From NCBI GenBank assembly GCA_903840825.1, contig CAIMHL010000142.1:1-6933 (forward strand): a stretch of DNA of 6,933 bases, written 5' to 3'. The translations under genes and the position numbers were made by a program. The stretch comes from an uncultured beta proteobacterium. Lineage in GTDB: Bacteria > Pseudomonadota > Gammaproteobacteria > Burkholderiales > Burkholderiaceae_C. Under the pieces are notes generated by a model, which was not told the DNA's origin, ran no database searches, and saw nothing but the letters and a program-made list of their open reading frames with translations. This document shows positions 1 through 6,147 of the stretch, in pieces. Each line of letters starts with the position of its first letter. The first letter of the stretch is position 1.

Positions 1-81
1 CCCCAATTGCATTTTTGCTATGTTAATAATAGCTGGTTAAGCAAGTCCAACTTATCTTAGAGCTCAATTTATCATAAATTC

Positions 82-1257
82 ATGACCCTTGCTATTTTTG
101 CCTGCGACCCTGCTCAATCCCGCGGGCGTCGCTACGCCCAAGCCCCTGCGCCCACGCGCAGCGAGTTTCAGCGCGACCGTGACCGCATCGTGCACAGCAC
201 GGCGTTTCGGCGGCTGGTTTACAAAACGCAGGTTTTTTTGAACCACGAAGGCGACCTGTTTCGCACCCGCCTCACGCACTCGCTCGAAGTAGCGCAGTTG
301 GGGCGTTCCATTGCCCGGTCGCTGCACCTGAACGAAGACCTGGTGGAGGCGATTGCCTTGGCGCACGACCTGGGCCACACCCCCTTTGGCCATGCCGGGC
401 AAGATGCCCTGAACGACTGCATGCGCGCCTATGGTGGGTTTGAGCACAACTTGCAAAGCCTGCGTGTTGTGGACGCTTTGGAGGAGCGTTACCCCGAGTT
501 TGACGGTTTAAACCTGACGTTCGAGACCCGAGAGGGCATTCTCAAGCACTGCGCCCCGGTCAATGCGAGGACCCTGAATGACCAAGAACCCGGTGGCGTG
601 GCGCAGCGGTTTTTAGATCGCACCCAGCCCAGCCTGGAAGCCCAGCTGTGCAATTTGGCCGACGAGATTGCCTACAACGCCCACGACATTGACGACGGCG
701 TGCGCTCCGGTCTGATCACCATGGCCCTGTTGGAAGACGTGGCGCTGTTTGACAACTACCGGCGCCAGACGCTGGCCGAATTCCCAAACCTGCAGGACAA
801 ATCCCAGGGCCGGCGCCTGCTTTACGAGACCATTCGCCGCATGCTGAGTGCGCAGGTTTATGACGTGATTGACGCGACGAGGGAGGCCCTGACAACCGCG
901 GCCCCTCAAAGCGCCGATGAGGCGCGACAGATGAGGCCGCTCTTGCAGTTTGGCGAAGAGATGCGCCAACAATCGAAAGCGCTCAAAAAATTCCTGTTTC
1001 ACCAGTTGTACCGCCACACGCAAGTCATCAGCATGACCGAAAAAGCCCAGCAGGTGGTGCATGCGCTTTTTGCGGCGTATTTGGAGAAACCCGCCGAAAT
1101 GGGCGAAGGCTTTTTTGCTAAAGCCCAGGCCTCCTGCAACTTGCCCGATCCGAAGGGCGCCTTGGCGCGCGTCGTGGCCGACTTCATTGCGGGCATGACG
1201 GACCGGTTTGCCAGCCGCGAGCATGAGCGGCTGACGGGGCAGCGCTTGCTGGTGTGA
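82..1257 (+). CDS. dgt: Deoxyguanosinetriphosphate triphosphohydrolase-like protein (HD-domain dNTPase)
   Basis: A 391-residue cytosolic enzyme of the HD superfamily. The family hydrolyses dNTPs, classically dGTP, to the deoxynucleoside plus triphosphate and so helps control dNTP pools. The N-terminal block with SRGRR (13-17), FQRDRDRI (29-36) and FRRLVYKTQV (42-51) is the conserved dGTPase opening. Likely metal ligands are H66 (in LTHSLEV), the H95-D96 pair (AHDLGHTPFGH, 94-104) and D194 (LADEIAYNAHDIDD, 192-205). The length fits the shorter type 2 subfamily rather than the roughly 500-residue E. coli enzyme. The ATG at 82 is used because family similarity begins within a few residues of it. 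There is no clear Shine-Dalgarno sequence; the 81 bp upstream are AT-rich and I found no convincing -35/-10 pair there. The next gene starts 67 bp downstream on the same strand. Family assignment is firm; substrate preference is not visible in the sequence. Confidence 0.96.
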   Translation: MTLAIFACDPAQSRGRRYAQAPAPTRSEFQRDRDRIVHSTAFRRLVYKTQVFLNHEGDLFRTRLTHSLEVAQLGRSIARSLHLNEDLVEAIALAHDLGHTPFGHAGQDALNDCMRAYGGFEHNLQSLRVVDALEERYPEFDGLNLTFETREGILKHCAPVNARTLNDQEPGGVAQRFLDRTQPSLEAQLCNLADEIAYNAHDIDDGVRSGLITMALLEDVALFDNYRRQTLAEFPNLQDKSQGRRLLYETIRRMLSAQVYDVIDATREALTTAAPQSADEARQMRPLLQFGEEMRQQSKALKKFLFHQLYRHTQVISMTEKAQQVVHALFAAYLEKPAEMGEGFFAKAQASCNLPDPKGALARVVADFIAGMTDRFASREHERLTGQRLLV

Positions 1258-1324
1258 GCCGCAGGCCGGGCCGCCTAAAATTGCGGGTGCCCACTTTTTG
1301 TGTCTGACTAGACAAGCCCCTTTG

Positions 1325-1924
1325 ATGAAACTCCCCCAGACCCCGCCCACTGTGGCTGAACTTGATACCCGTGTCTGGCTGGAGCGCGCGGTGATTGGGC
1401 TTAATTTGTGCCCGTTTGCCAAAAGCGTGCACGTCAAAGGGCAGGTGCATTACGCCATCAGCCCGGCCCAAACGCCGCAGGACTTGCTGGTAGATTTGAA
1501 ACGCGAGCTGCAAGCTTTGGTAGCGCTGGACGCCGCTGTGCGCGACACCACGCTGCTGATCGCGCCCGATTGCCTGGCGGATTTCCTGGACTTTAATGAC
1601 TTTTTGGGCGAAGTAGACCTTGCCTTGGTCGATCTGGACCTAGACGGCACTCTGCAAATCGCCCCTTTGCACCCCCAGTTTCAGTTTGGCGGCACCGCCC
1701 CAGACGACATCACCAACTACACCAACCGCGCCCCTTACCCCACGCTGCACCTGCTGCGCGAGGAAAGCATTGACCGTGCCGTGGCGGCGTTTCCGCATGC
1801 AGAGCGCATTTTTGAGGCCAACATGGAAACCATGGAGCGCCTGGGGCTTGGTGGCTGGGAGGCCTTGGGGGTAGGGCGCACGGCCGCTGCCGACTTAGGT
1901 TCACTTTCTGACAAGTCTGACTAA
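1325..1924 (+). CDS. DUF1415 family protein
   Basis: A 199-residue soluble protein with the hallmarks of DUF1415, a family of unknown function common in proteobacteria. Visible motifs are GLNLCPFAK (25-33), the acidic block DFLDFNDFLGEVD (86-98), HPQFQFGG (116-123) and NRAPYPTLHLLREESI (134-149). No signal peptide or membrane segment is present. Conserved Cys, His and Asp/Glu positions hint at metal binding or catalysis, but this is speculative. The ATG at 1325 is preferred; the frame stays open upstream to a TTG at 1298, but those nine extra codons add nothing family-like. Neither start has a good ribosome-binding site. The gene lies 67 bp after dgt and 11 bp before the methyltransferase gene, suggesting an operon with the latter. 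Confidence 0.9.
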   Translation: MKLPQTPPTVAELDTRVWLERAVIGLNLCPFAKSVHVKGQVHYAISPAQTPQDLLVDLKRELQALVALDAAVRDTTLLIAPDCLADFLDFNDFLGEVDLALVDLDLDGTLQIAPLHPQFQFGGTAPDDITNYTNRAPYPTLHLLREESIDRAVAAFPHAERIFEANMETMERLGLGGWEALGVGRTAAADLGSLSDKSD

Positions 1925-1935
1925 TAAAAACCCAT

Positions 1936-2853
1936 ATGAAAACCAATAAAGCAGACCGCCAGAACGGCCACGCCAAGGCTTCCAAGGCCGCCAAACTGCC
2001 CGCCACCGGCGTGCTCGCCCCTGAAATCCGGCCCGGCCAGTCGATAGAGCTGCTCAAAGAACTGCACATCCTCACCGTTGAGGGCAAGCTCAACCAGGAC
2101 TCGCGCCGCAAGCTCAAGCAGGTCTACCACCTGTTTCAATTCATTGAAAAGTTGCTGCTGGAGTTGCCCAGCACAGAGAAGGGCCCCACGCTGGCCGACC
2201 ACGGCGCGGGCAAATCGTACTTGGGCTTCATTATTTACGACCTGTTTTTCAAGTCGCTGCAGGCCGGACATATTTACGGCATCGAGACCCGCACCGAGTT
2301 GGTGGACAAGTCCCGCACGCTGGCGGCCAAGCTGGGGTTTGAGCGCATGTCGTTTTTGAACTTGAGTGTGGCCGAGTCCGCCCACTCAGACCTGCTGCCC
2401 GCCCACATCGACATGGTCACCGCGCTGCACGCCTGCGACACCGCCACCGACGATGCCATCGCTTTTGGCTTGCAAAAATACGCCAAATTCATGGTGCTGG
2501 TGCCCTGCTGCCAGGCCGAGGTGGCGCGCTGTTTGAGCCAGCACAAAGCTTTGTCTTTAACCCGCACGCCGCTGGCCGAGCTGTGGCGCCACCCGCTGCA
2601 CACCCGCGAGATGGGCAGCCAGATCACCAATGTGCTGCGCTGCCTGTACTTGGAAGCCTGGGGTTACTCAGTCACCGTGACCGAACTGGTGGGCTGGGAG
2701 CACAGCATGAAAAACGAACTCATCATCGCCCGCCACACCGGCCAGAAAAAACGCGCCGCCGCCCAGCGCCTGCGCGCCTTGCTGCAGGAGTTTGGCTTGA
2801 ATGATTTGCTGAAGTCGCGGTTTGTGTTGCCTGAGGAGCTTGCTGCGGAGTAA
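1936..2853 (+). CDS. Class I SAM-dependent methyltransferase, Methyltransf_32-like
   Basis: A 305-residue protein. Residues 1-30 are basic and low in complexity (many Lys and Ala) and may be a flexible or RNA-binding tail. An alpha-helical region (about 35-80) follows, then a Rossmann methyltransferase domain. Motif I is LADHGAGKSYLG (86-97, glycines 90 and 92), and E117 in YGIETR is the likely acidic residue contacting the SAM ribose. Further motifs are LHACDTATDDAI (164-175) and VPCCQ (189-193). The HACDTATD and PCC signatures are those of the Methyltransf_32/GSTCD-like family, whose substrate is generally uncharacterised; an RNA substrate is only a guess. The gene starts 11 bp after the DUF1415 stop, with no recognisable Shine-Dalgarno sequence, so translational coupling is likely. 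It is the last gene of the housekeeping run before the accessory region. Confidence 0.86.
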   Translation: MKTNKADRQNGHAKASKAAKLPATGVLAPEIRPGQSIELLKELHILTVEGKLNQDSRRKLKQVYHLFQFIEKLLLELPSTEKGPTLADHGAGKSYLGFIIYDLFFKSLQAGHIYGIETRTELVDKSRTLAAKLGFERMSFLNLSVAESAHSDLLPAHIDMVTALHACDTATDDAIAFGLQKYAKFMVLVPCCQAEVARCLSQHKALSLTRTPLAELWRHPLHTREMGSQITNVLRCLYLEAWGYSVTVTELVGWEHSMKNELIIARHTGQKKRAAAQRLRALLQEFGLNDLLKSRFVLPEELAAE

Positions 2854-2886
2854 GGGGGGTAAGTTCGCCAACTGTCAGCGTCTTTA

Positions 2887-2923
2887 TTGACCCTCAGTAG
2901 ATCAATTGGCATAATCTGCCAAT
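2887..2923 (+). promoter_or_regulatory. Promoter of parDE with overlapping operator palindrome
   Basis: A -35 box TTGACC (2887-2892) and a -10 box CATAAT (2910-2915) are separated by exactly 17 bp, each one mismatch from the sigma-70 consensus. A perfect 7-bp inverted repeat, ATTGGCA (2905-2911) / TGCCAAT (2917-2923) with a 5-bp spacer TAATC, covers the -10 box and the predicted start-site region. ParD proteins normally autorepress by binding palindromes at this place, so this is the likely ParD operator. The sequence elements are seen directly; binding is inferred. Confidence 0.8.
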
Positions 2924-2942
2924 CACTCACCAGGAGATCACA

Positions 2943-3224
2943 ATGCCTACCCGTAACGTGGTGCTGACCCACCACCAAGCCACTGTCGTGGAGCAACTGG
3001 TCAGCAGCGGCCGCTACCAAAATGCCAGCGAAGTGCTGCGCGACGGCTTGCGTTTGGTCGAGCAGCGCGAGGCAGAGGACGCCTCACGCTTGGTGTCTCT
3101 GCGCAGCGCGGCCAGGGTTGGCATGGCTGATTTCGAGGAAGGACAGTTCAAGACCTTTGATTCCCCGGACGCACTCGGAGCCCATCTAGACGCTTTAGCA
3201 TCTCAGGCAGTTGCCCTTGCATGA
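2943..3224 (+). CDS. parD: ParD-family antitoxin (ribbon-helix-helix)
   Basis: A 93-residue type II antitoxin. The N-terminus contains the DNA-binding beta strand RNVVLT (4-9), followed by helices with the ParD signature SGRYQNASEVLRDGLRLVE (22-40). The C-terminal half (about 45-93) is the toxin-binding tail. Members neutralise their partner ParE by direct binding, and the dimer represses the operon. The ATG at 2943 is supported by a strong AGGAGA (2932-2937) at 5-nt spacing and by homology starting immediately. The stop codon overlaps the start of parE (ATGA, 3221-3224), the usual coupled arrangement. The gene has its own promoter with an operator palindrome just upstream, so it is a self-contained module inserted after the housekeeping genes. 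Confidence 0.95.
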   Translation: MPTRNVVLTHHQATVVEQLVSSGRYQNASEVLRDGLRLVEQREAEDASRLVSLRSAARVGMADFEEGQFKTFDSPDALGAHLDALASQAVALA

Positions 3225-3562
3225 GCAAAGTTTGGCAGATTCGACTCGGTCACCAAGCCGAACAGGACTTTATGGATATCCTGAGTTGGACCGCAAAATT
3301 CTTTGGCAAAGCCCAAGCCACAAGTTATTCGCAGACGATTTCGCACGCACTCCAGGCTTTGAAGGACGGCCCTGAAATTCTGAGCTGCAAGTTGCGCGAC
3401 GACATTGAACCCGGACTCAGGACCTTGCATGTTGCACGCTTAGGCCGCAAGGGACGTCACTTTGTGGTTTTCCGCGTGGGTGGGTCCCATGAGATCGATA
3501 TTTTGAGGTTGCTGCATGACAGCATGGAGTTGCCGAGACATTTACCAGCGGGCAATGACTAG
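3221..3562 (+). CDS. parE: ParE-family toxin
   Basis: A 113-residue toxin of the ParE/RelE fold, partner of the ParD encoded just upstream. Characterised ParE toxins poison DNA gyrase and block replication; that this one does so is inferred from the family. Visible features are an N-terminal strand (WQIRLGHQAEQDF, 5-17), a helical hairpin (about 15-50), and the C-terminal strands and tail RHFVVFRV (79-86) and IDILRLLHDSMELPRHLP (92-109), the last typical of ParE. The start at 3221 overlaps the parD stop in an ATGA junction and has no separate ribosome-binding site, so translation is probably coupled. The gene runs head-on toward another toxin gene that ends 29 bp downstream. It appears intact. 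Confidence 0.94.
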   Translation: MSKVWQIRLGHQAEQDFMDILSWTAKFFGKAQATSYSQTISHALQALKDGPEILSCKLRDDIEPGLRTLHVARLGRKGRHFVVFRVGGSHEIDILRLLHDSMELPRHLPAGND

Positions 3563-3591
3563 GCAGCGAAAAACCGGCCAGGGTGTTCCGA

Positions 3592-3888
3592 TTAGCCAGC
3601 AAAACCACCTTCCTTTTGATGTCGCAACGCCAATATGGTGACGGTTTCGCCATCGAAGCGATAGCGCGCCACGTAGCCGCTGTCGCCAAAGTCAATCGGC
3701 CACTCCCGGTATTGCACTGCCATGTCTGCCACGGGGCGCCCGATTTGCGGCTGGTGTCCAAGCACTTTCACCGCTTTGATGATGGTGTCAGCAGCGCGTT
3801 TGGCCGCTGCTGGTTTCTTGGGGCGCAAAAACTCGCGCAGGCGTTGAAGGTCTCGAATGGCACCGGGCGCAAAAATTAGGTATGGCAT
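3592..3888 (-). CDS. Second ParE/RelE-superfamily toxin
   Basis: A 98-residue protein with the ParE toxin pattern: N-terminal strand LIFAPGAIRDLQRLREFL (4-21), a helical hairpin rich in Lys and Ala (24-45), GRPV (50-53), and a C-terminal strand pair ending VTILALRHQKEGGF (83-96), a very common ParE ending. It differs clearly from the other ParE in this window, so it is an independent module and not a duplicate. It starts inside the antitoxin gene, overlapping its end by 13 bp in another frame, so it must be translationally coupled. It converges on the first toxin gene with a 29-bp gap lacking an obvious terminator. The target (gyrase for ParE, the ribosome for RelE) cannot be decided from sequence alone; the C-terminus favours ParE. 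Confidence 0.92.
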   Translation of the reverse strand: MPYLIFAPGAIRDLQRLREFLRPKKPAAAKRAADTIIKAVKVLGHQPQIGRPVADMAVQYREWPIDFGDSGYVARYRFDGETVTILALRHQKEGGFAG

Positions 3889-4172
3889 ACGGGCGCTGGC
3901 AATTCATTTTCAGTCCCCCAGCTGGCAAGCCAGTCATCGACCTCTGCGGCGCTGGCGTGCAGGCCGGTTTCTCGGTATTCCTCCCAAGCCGTGAGCGTGT
4001 CTTGCCGGAACGCCTCGCGCCGCTCCTCCCGGTCAACGTATTGAGTAATGGCTTCGCGCATCACCCAATGTGCAGTTCGCTGGCGTGCCTCGGCCAGATT
4101 TTCAACTCGGGTGCGGGTGTCAGCATCGAGTTTTACGGAGATGGTTTTTGCGGCAATGTGGGGCTGTGGCAT
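3876..4172 (-). CDS. Ribbon-helix-helix (CopG-type) antitoxin
   Basis: A 98-residue antitoxin for the adjacent ParE-like toxin. The N-terminal ribbon-helix-helix domain is visible as KTISVKLDADTRTRVENLAEARQ (9-31) followed by TAHWVMREAITQYVDREE (33-50). This domain dimerises and binds operator DNA. The C-terminal part (about 52-98), rich in Glu, Trp and Ala, is the expected toxin-wrapping tail. The ATG at 4172 is supported by GAGGTG upstream on the minus strand at 8-nt spacing. That ribosome-binding site lies in one arm of a 10-bp inverted repeat (4176-4204), suggesting autorepression or RNA-level control. The stop overlaps the toxin start by 13 bp. A plus-strand reading frame antisense to this gene is not real. 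Confidence 0.9.
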   Translation of the reverse strand: MPQPHIAAKTISVKLDADTRTRVENLAEARQRTAHWVMREAITQYVDREERREAFRQDTLTAWEEYRETGLHASAAEVDDWLASWGTENELPAPVCHT

Positions 4173-4175
4173 GGC

Positions 4176-4204
4176 GTTACACCTCGGCTTGAAAGAGGTG
4201 TTAC
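4176..4204 (-). promoter_or_regulatory. Inverted repeat at the second TA operon leader (putative operator)
   Basis: GTTACACCTC (4176-4185) and GAGGTGTTAC (4195-4204) form an inverted repeat matching at 9 of 10 positions around a 9-bp spacer. It begins 4 bp upstream of the antitoxin start, and its start-proximal arm contains the GAGGTG ribosome-binding site. An antitoxin operator is the simplest reading. If the repeat is transcribed it could also form a hairpin that hides the ribosome-binding site. No convincing -35/-10 pair accompanies it. Confidence 0.6.
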
Positions 4205-4227
4205 CTTAGCACACTGCGAGGCGGCTA

Positions 4228-4238
4228 GCTTGGTTTTC
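4228..4238. repeat. 11-bp direct repeat, left copy (flanks transposase remnant)
   Basis: GCTTGGTTTTC occurs here and again at 4490-4500, bracketing the truncated transposase segment. The right copy sits exactly where similarity to the second transposase copy ends. It could be a footprint of insertion or of illegitimate recombination, or chance. Confidence 0.5.
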
Positions 4239-4283
4239 TTGTCAAGGCTAAGGTCCAGTGCGACCACCGTACCTAGCATATCC

Positions 4284-4491
4284 GCCCGCCTCCCCTTGCC
4301 CGGCTACCCGCACCATGTGATTCAGCGGGGTAACAACCGCCAGGTTATATTTGCTTCCAATGCGGATTACCAGATGCTGCTTCAGCTTTTGGGCGAAAAC
4401 GCAGTGAAGTTTGGGGTAGCGCTTCATGCCTACGTGCTGATTAGCAACCACTTTCACCTGCTGGCCACGCCGGATACTGCTGAGGGCTTGC
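4284..4491 (+). pseudogene. Truncated REP-associated tyrosine transposase (RAYT/Y1) remnant
   Basis: This segment reads in one frame as the N-terminal part of a Y1/IS200-like transposase: GYPHHVIQRGNNRQ, then NADYQMLLQLLGENA, then SNHFHLLATPDTAEGL, including the HxH metal-binding motif. It matches the gene starting at 6628. From 4296 to 4491 I counted about 18 mismatches in 196 ungapped positions (about 91% identity). It is broken in three ways. The ATG is replaced (ATA TCC where the other copy has the start), a 9-nt segment encoding RLI is missing after codon 5, and everything after codon 73, including the catalytic-tyrosine region, is lost. Past 4491 the frame continues only into sequence antisense to the MocR gene. 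A longer plus-strand frame (from 3882) that includes it is an accidental fusion with antisense antitoxin sequence. It cannot encode an active transposase. Confidence 0.88.
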
Positions 4492-4500
4492 TTGGTTTTC
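4490..4500. repeat. 11-bp direct repeat, right copy (junction of remnant and mocR end)
   Basis: Second copy of GCTTGGTTTTC, identical to 4228-4238. It overlaps the last 2 bp of transposase similarity and the first 2 bp (plus coordinates) of the MocR stop codon complement (4499-4501), so it marks the junction of remnant and regulator gene. Confidence 0.5.
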
Positions 4501-6115
4501 ACCACAGATCATGGGCCGACACCTTGTCCTTGCACATGAGGTCTGTGCGGGTGGTTTCTTGGGTGACTTTCGTGTCTGGCGCCTGCAACCCGTTCTCCAG
4601 CAGGCAGGCCAGACGCCCGACTTCCGCTAGGGCGGCCTGTTCAACCGCGCCCCACGGACCCGCAAAACTTAGGCGCAGGCAATGCCGGTAGCGCTGGCTG
4701 GCGCAGAACAATTGACCGGGCCCCACGATGATGCCTATTTGCTTGCATCGTGAAAACAAAACCATGGTGTCCATGCCTACGGGCAATTCAACCCACAGGG
4801 TGTAGCCCGCTGGCGGCTCCGCCACACGCGTGCCTTGGGGGAAGCTGGCCAAAATGAGCTTGCGTGCATGGCTTAGGCGTTGTTTCATCAAAGCACACAG
4901 CCGACGCAAATGCGCTTCATAGCTGCCTTGCGTCAGCAGGTCGGCCAAGGCGTATTCCAAGACCGCATTCGTGGAGGCGCCCTGTACCCGCTTCAGGGTG
5001 GCAATGGCTTGGCTCCAGCGCCCGGCCTGCACCCACCCCAGGCGAATACCCGGCGACACCGTTTTAGAAAAAGAGCCGCAGGTCATGACCCACCCTTCCG
5101 CATCAAAGGCCTTAACCGCTTTGCGCCGTGCGTCGGTGGCCAATAAATCGTTGAACACCACATCTTCAATGAGGGGCGTCTTGTACTGCGCTATCAGACG
5201 CGCCAAGGCGCGCTTTTGGGCGAGCGGCATCACAGATCCGAGAGGGTTGGACAGGGTGGGCGCCAACAGCACCGCTTTAATGGGTTGCGTGTCGAGCGCC
5301 AGCTGCAAGGCTGGCAAAGAAACGCCACTGCGCGCATCGGTGGGCAGCGCCAGGGCTTTGAGGTTGAGCGACTCCAGCAAGTCCAAAAAGCCAAAAAAAG
5401 TGGGGCTTTCAACCGCTACCAAGTCCCCGGGCTGGGTGACGGTTTGAAGGCACATGCCCACGGCGTTGATGCAGCCTGAGGTGATCACAATGTCCTCAGC
5501 CTTTAGCGCGCAACCCAAATGCAATGCGCGCAAGGCCACCGCATTGCGCAGCGCCAAAGTGCCCGCGTCACCCGTGTACTCGGTCAGCGAGTGGCGCCGA
5601 ATGCGCGTGGCACGGCTCAAGGCCACCCGAATGCGGTCGCCATCAAAGAAGTCTTTGTCTTTGGGCGAGTAACCGGCAAAGCTGGCGATGATCGGCGTGG
5701 CTTGCGGGGACAGCGCTTGTCTTGTGTTGTCCTTAATCGCAGGGCCGGGCGGCTGACTGAGCTGGCGCACCACATCGGCGGCCTTGGCCTGGCTGGCGGG
5801 CGTCACAAAGTAACCGGCTTTGGGGCGCGGCTGCACCAAGCCACGCTCCTCCATGTAGCGAACCGCCTGCACCACGGTGGCGGCAGACACGCCAATTTGC
5901 GTGGCTGAATCGCGCACGGAGGGCAATCGCTGCGCGGCTTTGAGGGCGCCGCTGGCGATCATGTGCGCAAAGCGAAGCGCCATTTGCAGATACAAAAGAC
6001 GCGGCTCGTTGAGCACATGCTGCGTCGACAGTGGCAGCAAGTCGTGGGAACCAAGGTCACTTTTAGGCAATCCGGCATCAAGAGTTTTCATCTCAACCAT
6101 GCTACTGCACGCCAA
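4499..6115 (-). CDS. MocR/PdxR-type regulator: GntR winged helix fused to class I aminotransferase domain
   Basis: A 538-residue fusion regulator. Residues about 38-105 form a GntR winged helix (LYLQMALRFAHMI, then LPSVRDSATQIGVSAATVVQAVRYMEERGLV, wing KAGYFV). After a linker (106-140), residues about 145-505 are a fold type I aminotransferase domain. Visible PLP-site elements are N290 (LSNPLG), D318 (LIEDVVF), the Schiff-base lysine K351 in GSFSKTVSPGIRLGWV, and R481 (LRLSFAG). The position usually held by the PLP-contacting tyrosine (three after the Asp) is F321. Such proteins sense PLP or amino-compound aldimines and control neighbouring genes and themselves. The frame opens at a TTG (6115) with GGAG 7 nt upstream; ATG codons at 6100 and 6091 are alternatives with weaker sites. 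The polar tail (about 510-538) runs to a stop abutting the transposase remnant. It is divergent from the DUF2917 gene, a likely target. Confidence 0.92.
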   Translation of the reverse strand: MACSSMVEMKTLDAGLPKSDLGSHDLLPLSTQHVLNEPRLLYLQMALRFAHMIASGALKAAQRLPSVRDSATQIGVSAATVVQAVRYMEERGLVQPRPKAGYFVTPASQAKAADVVRQLSQPPGPAIKDNTRQALSPQATPIIASFAGYSPKDKDFFDGDRIRVALSRATRIRRHSLTEYTGDAGTLALRNAVALRALHLGCALKAEDIVITSGCINAVGMCLQTVTQPGDLVAVESPTFFGFLDLLESLNLKALALPTDARSGVSLPALQLALDTQPIKAVLLAPTLSNPLGSVMPLAQKRALARLIAQYKTPLIEDVVFNDLLATDARRKAVKAFDAEGWVMTCGSFSKTVSPGIRLGWVQAGRWSQAIATLKRVQGASTNAVLEYALADLLTQGSYEAHLRRLCALMKQRLSHARKLILASFPQGTRVAEPPAGYTLWVELPVGMDTMVLFSRCKQIGIIVGPGQLFCASQRYRHCLRLSFAGPWGAVEQAALAEVGRLACLLENGLQAPDTKVTQETTRTDLMCKDKVSAHDLW

Positions 6116-6147
6116 GACGTATCTCCGTCCTGGATTGCTTGGGATGA

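Noticed and set aside
1..81. AT-rich leader of dgt with GCTAT/ATAGC inverted repeat (17-21, 29-33)
   Set aside because: The 5-bp arms are too short to support a regulatory claim, and -35/-10 candidates do not pair at proper spacing.
1258..1297. Possible terminator after dgt (GC-rich stretch followed by TTTTT)
   Set aside because: The only symmetric stem (GGG-TG-CCC) has a loop too short to fold, and no other stable hairpin precedes the T run.
1298..1324. Earlier TTG start for the DUF1415 gene
   Set aside because: It adds nine residues without family similarity or a ribosome-binding site; the ATG at 1325 is simpler.
613..1437. 274-codon minus-strand open frame over dgt
   Set aside because: It is antisense to the well-supported dgt gene, has no recognisable domain, and is typical of shadow frames in GC-rich DNA.
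1302..1923. GTCTGACTA repeated at 1302-1310 and 1915-1923, at the two edges of the DUF1415 gene
   Set aside because: Nine bases is within chance for a window this long, and no element or structure accompanies it.
3563..3591. Possible bidirectional terminator between the two toxin genes
   Set aside because: Only very short complementary pieces are present, with no stem above about 4 bp next to a T run.
4217..4245. TTGACA on the minus strand (4245-4240) as a -35 box for the second TA operon
   Set aside because: At 16-18 bp spacing there is no acceptable -10 box (GCCTCG at 17), so the hexamer alone is not enough.
3882..4691. 269-codon plus-strand open frame
   Set aside because: Its first part is antisense to the minus-strand antitoxin, the middle is the transposase remnant, and the end is antisense to mocR. 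It is an accidental fusion; only the remnant part is meaningful.
4864..5908. Several plus-strand open frames of 67-158 codons
   Set aside because: All are antisense to the intact MocR gene, overlap each other, and show no domain signature.
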